A stretch of 64,000 bases of DNA, from positions 1-64,000 of the forward strand of contig JBNKHG010000002.1 of assembly GCA_050290225.1 (NCBI GenBank), written 5' to 3'. A program made the position numbers and the translations under genes. Of the stretch, positions 8,932 to 16,761 are shown piece by piece; within the stretch, counting starts at the first letter, position 1, and each line of letters begins with the position of its first letter. The stretch comes from JBNKHG01 sp050290225 (GTDB lineage: Bacteria; Pseudomonadota; Gammaproteobacteria; Pseudomonadales; Cellvibrionaceae). The notes under the pieces are model-generated. The model did not search any database. It had not been told where the DNA came from and saw nothing but the letters and a program-made list of their open reading frames with translations.

Positions 8932-10551
8932 TTAACCAGAAAAGCTCTCTGTCGCAGCCTGCAGCTGTTGTAATCGTTCGACATTGGCCTGTACTGCAGA
9001 ACGTTGATGGTAGATGCGCAGCCCTCTCAAACCGCCCAACTCCTCACCCCCACCGGCGCGACCCGGTCCACCGTGAACGCACTGCGGCATCGCGATGCCA
9101 TGGCCGGTATGACTGGCCATTATCGCTTCGTCAACCACCAGCAACCGCCCGTGGGAAGAAGACAAACGCACGACAGCGCGGACTGTAAATGCATCGTTGT
9201 TACTAAACAGCGAGCCCGCCAGGGAACCACCTCCGCGAGCAGCCAGGGCAAAAGCTTCCTCTTCACCGGAATAGGGCATTAATGTGGCTACCGGACCAAA
9301 AACCTCGGTATCGTGTACACGCTCAGCCTCAAAGGGTTTATGACAACGCAGCAACGTTGGCGGGAGAAAACAGCCTTTCTCGACACTGTCTCCAATGGGG
9401 GCAAAGTTTTCGTCTCCGTTATAAACTATTTCCGCCTCCCGCATCAGCGTTTCAATACCTTCCCAGGCGGCTCGTTGCTGTGCTTCATTGACCAGGGGGC
9501 CCATGCGCACGCCTTCAACAGCCGGATCACCGACAGGGATCTTGGCCAAACGCGCACTCAGGGCATCTGCAACAGCGTCTATCACGCTTGCCGGCACCAG
9601 TATTCGCCGCACTGCCGTGCACTTCTGCCCCGCCTTGACGGTCATCTCCCTGGCGACTTCTTTGACAAAGGCTTCAAATAAAGGAGAACCCGCCGCAACA
9701 TCTTCCGCCAGTAACGCCATATTGAGGCTGTCGGCTTCAACGTTGAACCCTATTCCGCTCTTGATAACCTGCGGGTGGGTCCGCAACTTTGCCGCCGTAT
9801 CGGCTGAACCGGTAAACAGTACGACGTCACCGGTTTCCACGAAATCCATCAGGTTATGACCACCACCACAGATCAGCGACAAACTTCCTTCGGGAACAAT
9901 TCCCGCCTCAACCACATCCTTAATCATTTCATAAGTTAACATCGACGTGGCTGTTGCGGGCTTGGCAAATAAGGGCACGCCCGCCAGCAAAGCGACGGCT
10001 GCTTTTTCCCATAAACCCCAGGAGGGGAAATTAAAAGCATTGATATGAATCGCCACGCCGGGAAGTGGCGTCAGGATATGGGCACTTTGAAATTCCTTGT
10101 CGCGCGTCAATTGGTTCAGGCCGGGCTCGCAAAGATAATGGCCATCGCCCAAACCTTTACCCAACGCCGCATAATATTTGAGGGTCCCGATCCCGCCGTC
10201 CACATCGATGGCGGCATCGGTCCTGGTGTTGCCGGAATTTTGGTAAGCGATCTGGTAATACTTGTCTCGATTGGCAGCGAGCAACTCAGCAATATTTTCA
10301 AGCAATTGCGCCCGCCCGGAATAACCCAGTGTCTGCAATGCCGGGTTGCCTTTAGCGCGTGAATAGGCCAGCGCCGCCCCCAAGTCAACACCCTCGGACC
10401 CCGCATAAGCCAATACTTCGCCGTTCACAGGGTTGCGCAATGCGACGCCCTGCCCCTGCCCCTCTATCCAATTTCCGCTAACATAATTTTGCAGTTTCAA
10501 TATCATCACCATTTGTTGAAGATCACTGATAGTGCCAAAAGCCCGGAGCAT
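8932..10551 (-). CDS. boxD: 3,4-dehydroadipyl-CoA semialdehyde dehydrogenase BoxD
   Basis: 539-residue aldehyde dehydrogenase of the PaaZ-N/BoxD type, expected to oxidise the BoxC product with NADP to 3,4-dehydroadipyl-CoA. Catalytic Cys311 sits in AGQKCTAVRR, the base Glu272 in NVEADSLN and the stabilising Asn174 in INAFNFPSW. There is no C-terminal hotdog hydratase domain, which separates BoxD from full-length PaaZ. The start is uncertain: ATG 10551 has a weak GGGGA site, while family N-termini (MILKLQNYVSGNW) point to ATG 10506 or 10512. Its product is the substrate of the isomerase lost with paaG. Confidence 0.92.
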   Translation of the reverse strand: MLRAFGTISDLQQMVMILKLQNYVSGNWIEGQGQGVALRNPVNGEVLAYAGSEGVDLGAALAYSRAKGNPALQTLGYSGRAQLLENIAELLAANRDKYYQIAYQNSGNTRTDAAIDVDGGIGTLKYYAALGKGLGDGHYLCEPGLNQLTRDKEFQSAHILTPLPGVAIHINAFNFPSWGLWEKAAVALLAGVPLFAKPATATSMLTYEMIKDVVEAGIVPEGSLSLICGGGHNLMDFVETGDVVLFTGSADTAAKLRTHPQVIKSGIGFNVEADSLNMALLAEDVAAGSPLFEAFVKEVAREMTVKAGQKCTAVRRILVPASVIDAVADALSARLAKIPVGDPAVEGVRMGPLVNEAQQRAAWEGIETLMREAEIVYNGDENFAPIGDSVEKGCFLPPTLLRCHKPFEAERVHDTEVFGPVATLMPYSGEEEAFALAARGGGSLAGSLFSNNDAFTVRAVVRLSSSHGRLLVVDEAIMASHTGHGIAMPQCVHGGPGRAGGGEELGGLRGLRIYHQRSAVQANVERLQQLQAATESFSG

Positions 10552-10590
10552 TCAACGCATTCCCCGCGCGCAGATTGACGGTTTAAGGGG

Positions 10591-11079
10591 TCATTCGACA
10601 GTCAGGTCATTTACTGCAAGATCGAACCTTTCACAGCCGGCGGCATAAGCTTCAATACGTTCACGTTGCCTGGACGGAATGGAAATAGAGCCGCCCACCT
10701 GTTTATCGGTAAAACAATAAACAAATCTCGCAGTAAAGGAGGTTATTTTTCCGCGTTTGAGATTGCGTCCTTTAATGCCTTCAAATGAAAGAGTCACCGT
10801 CGATCGCCCAACTTTTTCCACCCGAACCAAAACACCAAGCGTGTCTCCCCCCACCAAAGGGGCGATAAAATCGATTTCCATGTGCACAACAGGCGTTCCC
10901 TGCCCCGTTTCAACATTCGATCGGAACCAGTCGAAGTCAATAGTTTCACGAAACCAGACTTCCGCGGCTTCCATACAGTAGTCAGCAAAACGCGGTGTAT
11001 ACACGATTGCCGCGGCGTCGGTTTCGCCAAACAATATGGTCCGCCAGTGTATATAGGGCTCTGTTTTTTCCATTGGCAT
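10591..11079 (-). CDS. 4HBT-type hotdog thioesterase (benzoyl-CoA thioesterase-like)
   Basis: 162-residue single hotdog-fold protein. GETDAAAIVYTPRFADYCMEAAE near the N-terminus carries the catalytic Asp21 region of 4-hydroxybenzoyl-CoA thioesterases. Thioesterases of this kind in box clusters act on benzoyl-CoA and are thought to free trapped CoA when the ring pathway stalls. It lies 39 bases upstream of boxD on the same strand, and its promoter faces two BoxR-like sites shared with the divergent DUF4863 gene. A second ATG two codons downstream is an alternative start. Specificity is inferred. Confidence 0.85.
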   Translation of the reverse strand: MPMEKTEPYIHWRTILFGETDAAAIVYTPRFADYCMEAAEVWFRETIDFDWFRSNVETGQGTPVVHMEIDFIAPLVGGDTLGVLVRVEKVGRSTVTLSFEGIKGRNLKRGKITSFTARFVYCFTDKQVGGSISIPSRQRERIEAYAAGCERFDLAVNDLTVE

Positions 11080-11172
11080 TAAGCCTCGCTACCAGTTTCA
11101 AAAGGCCAGGCGGTGAGTACCTTCCTGTCGATGGCCTTAATTCATAAATACCGGCTGTATCGGCGGCAAGTG

Positions 11173-11186
11173 TGTACTATATTGCC
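11173..11186. promoter_or_regulatory. Putative BoxR operator in the thioesterase/DUF4863 divergent promoter
   Basis: TGTACTATATTGCC matches 12 of 14 positions of the cluster-wide motif. It starts exactly 40 bases from the perfect copy at 11213, so both lie on roughly the same face of the helix, between divergent genes. Confidence 0.6.
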
Positions 11187-11212
11187 ACACCCGATTGAAG
11201 TCAAAGACAAAA

Positions 11213-11226
11213 TGCACTATATTGCA
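11213..11226. promoter_or_regulatory. Putative BoxR operator, reference copy TGCACTATATTGCA
   Basis: This is the most complete copy of the recurring 14-mer, with TGCA at both ends and a TATA-rich centre. It also resembles a -10 element, so a bound repressor would mask RNA polymerase. It lies 113 bases upstream of the DUF4863 start and 134 bases upstream of the thioesterase start. Confidence 0.65.
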
Positions 11227-11338
11227 ATACAACTAACTTGTGCCTCTGCATGAACCATGGCCCAGGGCCAGGAGAAAGGGGGACAGGGATTAGGGCATTG
11301 CCTTATCGGCTGCACCATTACCTGCGTGGACATTAATA

Positions 11339-11815
11339 ATGAGCGACTTTTCTCGTAATCACTTTCTAACACTGTTGCGGACCGTTACCGACCTGATCGG
11401 GAGCACCCCTCTGGACCAGGCGTTGGAGGACAAGCTCAATCTGAATTTTCCCAGCGGCAGTGATTTTTTTCAGAGCCTCACCGCCTGCTGCCACGCCGGG
11501 ATAGAATCCGGTGAACTCTGCCAGCAAGAAGCCGGCGGCATCAAATTCGGCCGAGTCTTCAAACCGGACCCGGAACTCGGGGATTTCAGCGTGGACGTGG
11601 TCTACATGAACGAGATCGCAGGCCCCCATCACTCCCACCCCGGTGGGGAAATCGATCTGATCATGCCCATTGACCCGGGAGCCAAATTCGACGGTCGCGG
11701 TGCCGGCTGGCTTGTCTATGGACCGGACAGTGCCCACTACCCGACCGTCACCGGCGGCAGTGCCCTGGTGCTCTACCTGCTGCCAAACGGTGAAATCAAA
11801 TTTACCCGACACTGA
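11339..11815 (+). CDS. DUF4863 family cupin-like protein
   Basis: 158-residue protein resembling DUF4863, the family that includes 4-hydroxylaminobenzoate lyase (PnbB). A central GPHHSHPGGEIDLIMP gives clustered His/Glu residues that look like a cupin-type metal site, and the C-terminus (GSALVLYLLPNGEIKF) is typical of the family. Such genes are seen near benzoate-CoA pathways, where their role is unknown; no nitroaromatic gene is present here. It begins a rightward unit with the crotonase at 11883 and boxR. Confidence 0.75.
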   Translation: MSDFSRNHFLTLLRTVTDLIGSTPLDQALEDKLNLNFPSGSDFFQSLTACCHAGIESGELCQQEAGGIKFGRVFKPDPELGDFSVDVVYMNEIAGPHHSHPGGEIDLIMPIDPGAKFDGRGAGWLVYGPDSAHYPTVTGGSALVLYLLPNGEIKFTRH

Positions 11816-11882
11816 ATGCCGACAGTCTCATCTTCCCCGAGACAGTGGCAATACAACAAGCTTCTGTAAACAGGCCGGCACA

Positions 11883-12698
11883 ATGAACATCGAACAATAC
11901 TGTGAACGCTTTCCAACGCTCACCTTTCACCAACCCGCAGAGGGAATCCTGGAAATCACCTTCGATAGCGGCACCCCGATGAATCCCATGAATGCGGCAA
12001 TGCACCGGGATACCGCCTATGTCTGGCGAGACATAGATCTCGACCCCAAAGTCCGTGTTGTCCTGGTGCGCGGCGCGGGTAGGGGGTTTTCCGCGGGCGG
12101 CGATTTCGAACTGGTCAACAGTATGATCGATAGCGACGAGGCGCTGCTCAATGTCTGGAAAGAGGGCAAAGACCTGGTCTACAACCTGATTAACTGCTCC
12201 AAGCCTGTTGTATCGGCTATTCATGGTGCCGCTGTGGGTGCGGGACTGGCGGTAGCGCTGCTGGCCGATGTTTCAGTAGCCGCCAGGAATGCCCGCCTGA
12301 TAGACAGCCATACCAAACTGGGTGTAGCCGCGGGAGATTTTGCCGCCATTATCTGGCCGATCCTGTGTGGTATGGCCAAAGCCAAATACTACCTGCTCAC
12401 CGGAACACCGGTTAACGGAGAAGAGGCTGAGCGCATCGGCCTGGTCTCGCTCAGTGTTGAGGAGGAAGATCTCTATGAGACCGCCTTGGAAGTCGCGGGC
12501 AATCTCGCTTCAGCCAGTCCATCCGCAGTGCGATGGACCAAGCACGCCATCAATAACTGGTTGCGAATGATGGGCCCCACCTTCGACAACTCTCTGGCGC
12601 TGGAGATGCTGGGATTCCGAATGCCCGATATTCGCGAAGGCTTATCCGCTATGCGCGACAAACGCCCGGTTGACTTCGATCAAGCCTGCCCCCTATAA
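11883..12698 (+). CDS. Enoyl-CoA hydratase/isomerase family protein (non-canonical active site)
   Basis: 271-residue crotonase. The oxyanion-hole segments GFSAGGDFELVNSM and HGAAVGAGLAVALLADV are present, but the first catalytic Glu (CEL in ordinary hydratases) is Ala, and the second region reads THTKLGVAAGDFAAIIWP with Asp in place of the usual Gly-Gly. A single acid in this position is more like crotonase isomerases than hydratases. It could therefore be an isomerase replacing the lost PaaG (inference). The start is the ATG before IEQYCERFPTL; it follows the DUF4863 gene by 67 bases. Confidence 0.82.
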   Translation: MNIEQYCERFPTLTFHQPAEGILEITFDSGTPMNPMNAAMHRDTAYVWRDIDLDPKVRVVLVRGAGRGFSAGGDFELVNSMIDSDEALLNVWKEGKDLVYNLINCSKPVVSAIHGAAVGAGLAVALLADVSVAARNARLIDSHTKLGVAAGDFAAIIWPILCGMAKAKYYLLTGTPVNGEEAERIGLVSLSVEEEDLYETALEVAGNLASASPSAVRWTKHAINNWLRMMGPTFDNSLALEMLGFRMPDIREGLSAMRDKRPVDFDQACPL

Positions 12699-12712
12699 AC
12701 AGGTGCCGACGA

Positions 12713-12725
12713 TGCAAAATATGCA
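12713..12725. promoter_or_regulatory. Putative BoxR half-sites upstream of boxR
   Basis: TGCAAAATATGCA carries the two TGCA ends of the cluster motif but is one base shorter in the centre. It lies 65 bases before the boxR start, consistent with autoregulation. Weaker than the other copies because of the altered spacing. Confidence 0.4.
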
Positions 12726-12790
12726 TTTTTATTCACTTTTCAGTATGATAACCGGCAAGTGCGACAGGTTATCAACTGATCGAGTGACAT

Positions 12791-13690
12791 ATGCAGAACA
12801 GCCAGGACACAGACGTCCAATCTAATGAGGAGTTCTTACAGCAAGTGGGCAACCGTGTCCGCGGGCTGCGCGCCAGCCGCGGCATGAGCCGCAAGATGCT
12901 CGCCAACGACTCATCGGTATCGGAACGCTATCTTGCCAACCTTGAGCAAGGCATGGGTAACATTTCCATCAACCTGTTACGCAAGGTCGCAAGGGCACTG
13001 GGCGCCAATCTCGCCGAACTCCTACCGACAGGCATCGAGCAAACACCGGAACAATCGCTGATCAATGAATTTGTCGGCCGCCTGACGCGGGAGGAACAAC
13101 AGGCTGCGCTGCAAATGTTGTACCAGAAGTTTTCGTGCCTGGGAGAAGGTCAAATGCGCATTGCCCTGATCGGCCTGCGCGGCGCCGGCAAAACAACACT
13201 GGGGCATTTACTGCAGGAACGTCAAAAGCTGCCCTTCGTTCGACTGGTCAATGAAATAGAGACTGTCGGCGGCATGGCCATTTCAGAAATCCTGGCATTG
13301 TCCGGCCAGGCGGGATACCGCCGTCTTGAAGAAAAAGCCCTGTTTAAAACGCTGAATGAGTACGATTCTGTCTGTATTGAAACCGGCGGCAGTATCGTGT
13401 CTGAACTGAAGGAACTCAACCTGCTGTTGACTACCTGCCTGGTCATCTGGGTCAAGGCCTCGCCTGAAGAGCATATGGAGCGCGTTATCGCCCAGGGCGA
13501 TACGCGACCGATGGCCAATAATGAAGATGCCATGGCAGATTTGCGCAGAATTTTACAGGAGCGCACCCCCTATTATGAAAAAGCCCACGCCGTACTGGAC
13601 ACCTCCGGGAAGACCGTAGAAGAATCATACAGTGAGTTGATCACACTGATTCAACAACAAACCACGCTGATGCACGCTTCGGGTACGTAA
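12791..13690 (+). CDS. boxR: BoxR/BzdR-type regulator: XRE helix-turn-helix fused to shikimate-kinase-like domain
   Basis: 299-residue regulator. An XRE HTH spans about residues 18-78 (VRGLRASRGMSRKMLANDSSVSERYLANLEQG), followed by a linker and a shikimate-kinase-like domain with P-loop GLRGAGKT at 128-136. In this family the kinase-like domain binds benzoyl-CoA, the inducer, and the HTH represses box genes. It is encoded between the catabolic operon and the ligase, with a TGCA-type site upstream. The recurring 14-mer in this window is the likely operator. Confidence 0.93.
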   Translation: MQNSQDTDVQSNEEFLQQVGNRVRGLRASRGMSRKMLANDSSVSERYLANLEQGMGNISINLLRKVARALGANLAELLPTGIEQTPEQSLINEFVGRLTREEQQAALQMLYQKFSCLGEGQMRIALIGLRGAGKTTLGHLLQERQKLPFVRLVNEIETVGGMAISEILALSGQAGYRRLEEKALFKTLNEYDSVCIETGGSIVSELKELNLLLTTCLVIWVKASPEEHMERVIAQGDTRPMANNEDAMADLRRILQERTPYYEKAHAVLDTSGKTVEESYSELITLIQQQTTLMHASGT

Positions 13691-13710
13691 TCAAAGCCGG
13701 GATTCCCGCA

Positions 13711-14757
13711 ATGGCTGTCAATCCAACGCTGAATGCGAAGCTTCGGAATCCCATGGATAAATACTCATCCAGTATCCACTATGCCAGCGCACTCTACAGG
13801 CTGGCAACGCAGAAAAAACTGGATGCGCACAACCTGCTCCGCAGTGCCGGCATATCCCCGGAACTTTTAGATGCGCCCCGGGCTCGGGTACTGACCGATA
13901 AGATAGCCATGCTCGTTCGCCTTATCTGGCGAGAACTTGAAGATGAAAATATGGGGCTGGGTGCTCACCCCACCAAGCTCGGCACTTTTCATATGATGGG
14001 TAAGCTGGCCGTCCATGCCCCCACGCTTGAGAAAGCGATTGTCAGGGGCATTCAGTTTTACCGATTGATTGAGGATAGCTATGAACTCCAGCTCACAGCC
14101 ACGGTAAATTCCGCAACGTTTACCCTCAAGCTAAAACAACCCGAACTCGATAGCGAAAACCTATTATCCGAATTGATCTTGCTGGCCTGGCACCGTTTCG
14201 CCAGTTGGCTTATTGGGGAAAATATTGTTTTAAAAGAAGCCGCTTTTGCCTATCCCACGCCATTGCGAATCGATGAATACAAATATCTATTCCCCTGTAT
14301 TCACCATTTTAATCAACCCGAAAGCAGTTTTAGTTTTCACCGCCGATATTTGGAAATGCCCGTTGTCCAGACCCACGAAAGTCTAAAAGGATTTATTGCG
14401 GACAGCCCTGCAAATCTCTTTGTGTTGTATCGCTATGACAGTTGCCTGAGTACCCGCGTGAGGCAATTGATCGAGCCCGTCGTCAGCGAGGGCGTTCCCG
14501 GATTGGAAGAAGTTGCGGATGAACTCGGCATGAGTAAATACGCGCTCCGGCAACAGCTCAAAATCGAAGGCACCTCCTATCAGCAAATCAAGAACATTAC
14601 CCGACGGGATATGGCGATCTATTACCTGACCCAGGTGCCCTCCCTCAGCATTGGTGAGATTGCACCGAGGGTAGGGTTTTCAGAGCCGGGTGACTTTGTT
14701 CGAGCTTTCAAGGGATGGACCGGGGTAACACCCGGGCACTACCGGCATTCGGACTAA
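13711..14757 (+). CDS. AraC-family transcriptional regulator (arabinose-binding-like N-terminus)
   Basis: 348-residue regulator with an N-terminal 'arabinose-binding' domain of the OruR/ArgR-like kind and a C-terminal double HTH (ADELGMSKYALRQQLKIEG...SIGEIAPRVGFSEPGDFVRAFKGWTGVTPGHYR). The start may be ATG 13711 (20 bases after boxR) or ATG 13753. It is convergent with the ligase-fusion-thiolase unit and is the natural candidate to control it, since that unit lacks BoxR-like sites. The effector is unknown; an aromatic acid or CoA ester would fit. Confidence 0.88.
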   Translation: MAVNPTLNAKLRNPMDKYSSSIHYASALYRLATQKKLDAHNLLRSAGISPELLDAPRARVLTDKIAMLVRLIWRELEDENMGLGAHPTKLGTFHMMGKLAVHAPTLEKAIVRGIQFYRLIEDSYELQLTATVNSATFTLKLKQPELDSENLLSELILLAWHRFASWLIGENIVLKEAAFAYPTPLRIDEYKYLFPCIHHFNQPESSFSFHRRYLEMPVVQTHESLKGFIADSPANLFVLYRYDSCLSTRVRQLIEPVVSEGVPGLEEVADELGMSKYALRQQLKIEGTSYQQIKNITRRDMAIYYLTQVPSLSIGEIAPRVGFSEPGDFVRAFKGWTGVTPGHYRHSD

Positions 14758-14827
14758 ACCACCACTGCAACCCGGCCATGGGTATCGATTCGCGATCACT
14801 CCACCATTCAAATCCTTGGACTGTCTA

Positions 14828-16678
14828 TTAGCCGGCAGACAATGTACCCGGCGTAATAACCCCTTCGCCTCCGTCATACATCGTATCAATCGTCTCGGCA
14901 CGCGATACCAGCACCGCGCGTTGATTGATATAACCCTTATCCGTTATCTCCCCTTTGTCCACAGATAATGGTTCCTTTAAAAGCATTGCCCGTCCTAATT
15001 TCTGGCTGCTTGATTTTCCCTTATTGTAGGAACCCAACATTTGACTCAGTGCTTTGCGTAATGCGCTGGATTCAAACAGGTCTGTATTTGCAGACCCGGC
15101 TTGAAGCTGGCGTTCTATGTACTTGAGACACCCCTCACGATTGGGAATTAACAGCGCTCCGATTTCGGTTCTGTTGGGACCGGCAATAACAGCGTCCTGA
15201 ATCAACGGCGCAAGCGCTGAGATCAGCTGTAAACGCAGCGTGCCTGCCTGAACCCAGGTACCCGAGGACAATTTAAATTCTTCCGCCAGACGTCCATCGA
15301 ACAGGATTCCCTTGGTCGGATCTTCGGGATCTGCCAACTTTCCGGCATCTCCCATACAATAGAAGTCGTCATTATCAAATGCCGCCCGGGTTGCTTCCGC
15401 CGCCCGCCAATACCCGGGAGTCACATTGGGTCCTCTTACCCTCAGTTCAAAGCGACCGTTGATCGGAGCCAATTTGATTTCTACACCCGGTACGGGCAAC
15501 CCCAAAGGACTGACTGCATCCGTCTCAAAATAGGTGCTGCTGCAAAGTGGTGCTGTCTCGGTCGACCCCCAACTGGATACCACCGCCACTTCTCGCCCAA
15601 GAACGCTGATTGATAAAGCACGCAATCGCCGCCAGAGATCATCCGGTAAAGCCGCCCCCGCACAAAACAACACTTTCAATTCGGAAAAGAACGTTCTGGC
15701 AAGGGATTCATTCGTCTCCAAATAACCAATCAGCAACTCATAACCCAGCGGCACATTGAAATAGATTCCTGTTGCGATCTCGCCCAGGTTGGCCACCGTT
15801 TTTTCCACCTGGCCGGGACGCGGTTTTCCATCGTCAATGTAAAGTGACCCACCGTTGACCAGGATCATATTGAAATTGTGATTGCCACCAAAGGTGTGAT
15901 GCCAGGGTAACCAGTCCAGAACGACAGGTGGTTTCTCGGTCAGGAATGGCCAAATCAGTTGTAATGATTTTTGGTTGGAGCACAACATGCGCTGCGTATT
16001 GATAACGCCCTTGGGCGAGCCTGTCGAACCGGAAGTAAACAGTATCTTGGCGACAGTATCCGGTCCGGTATTCTCAAAAGCTTCAAATACTGCTCTGGTG
16101 GGTGTCGTTTCCGTCAACTCGGCGAAATCCGTTACCTCACTCTCTTCCGCGACCGCCCCACTGACGACTTCCATACCCCTCAATTCCAGCGAGTTCAACG
16201 CTTGTTGAAAGGGCGGTACGCTTTCAACATAAATCAGCGACGGTTGAACAATTTCCACAACTTCCCTGAGTTTTTTGTAATCAGAGGACATGAGGGAATA
16301 GGAGGGAGAAATGGGCACCACCACAACACCGATATGCATAGCAGCCAATGTCAATAACGCCTGGCTGACACTGTTACCCGACAGGATAGCTAAGGTGTCG
16401 CCCTGTTTTAAGCCCCGTTCTATCAAGGCCTGAGCAATGCTTTCAGTGCGATTAAGGGCCTCATCGTAGGTCAGCGTTGACCAGGTATTTTCGCTGCTTT
16501 TCTCTGCCAGGAAGACTTGCCCGGCTCGCTTTTCCGCCCAGTAGTACAAGTAGTCCCCCAGTCGGGATGAATACTCTCCCAGTGGATAGGGCGACCTGAG
16601 GATCATACAGCCATCGGACTGAATCTCTACATCCACTCGAGGACTGGGAAACCCCAGCGCTTGATACGCGTCAATCAT
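14828..16678 (-). CDS. Acyl-CoA synthetase, feruloyl-CoA synthetase-like
   Basis: 616-residue ANL-superfamily ligase expected to activate an aromatic or phenylpropanoid acid with ATP and CoA. The phosphate-binding motif LFTSGSTGSPKGVI is present, as is the long form with SPSYSLMSSDYKKLREVVEIVQPSLIYVE that resembles feruloyl-CoA synthases rather than FadD. ATG 16678 is preferred over 16720 because AGGTGG precedes it and the family begins near MIDAYQALGFPSP. It is the last gene of a three-gene unit with the HAD-crotonase fusion and thiolase. A cinnamate- or coumarate-type substrate is inferred. Confidence 0.85.
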   Translation of the reverse strand: MIDAYQALGFPSPRVDVEIQSDGCMILRSPYPLGEYSSRLGDYLYYWAEKRAGQVFLAEKSSENTWSTLTYDEALNRTESIAQALIERGLKQGDTLAILSGNSVSQALLTLAAMHIGVVVVPISPSYSLMSSDYKKLREVVEIVQPSLIYVESVPPFQQALNSLELRGMEVVSGAVAEESEVTDFAELTETTPTRAVFEAFENTGPDTVAKILFTSGSTGSPKGVINTQRMLCSNQKSLQLIWPFLTEKPPVVLDWLPWHHTFGGNHNFNMILVNGGSLYIDDGKPRPGQVEKTVANLGEIATGIYFNVPLGYELLIGYLETNESLARTFFSELKVLFCAGAALPDDLWRRLRALSISVLGREVAVVSSWGSTETAPLCSSTYFETDAVSPLGLPVPGVEIKLAPINGRFELRVRGPNVTPGYWRAAEATRAAFDNDDFYCMGDAGKLADPEDPTKGILFDGRLAEEFKLSSGTWVQAGTLRLQLISALAPLIQDAVIAGPNRTEIGALLIPNREGCLKYIERQLQAGSANTDLFESSALRKALSQMLGSYNKGKSSSQKLGRAMLLKEPLSVDKGEITDKGYINQRAVLVSRAETIDTMYDGGEGVITPGTLSAG

Positions 16679-16761
16679 GTTTCCACCTGAAATGTATTTA
16701 TCGTTATTTCCAGACTTCATTAATTCTAAGAAATACAGGCTCTTTGGCTCCCTGACCTGCG

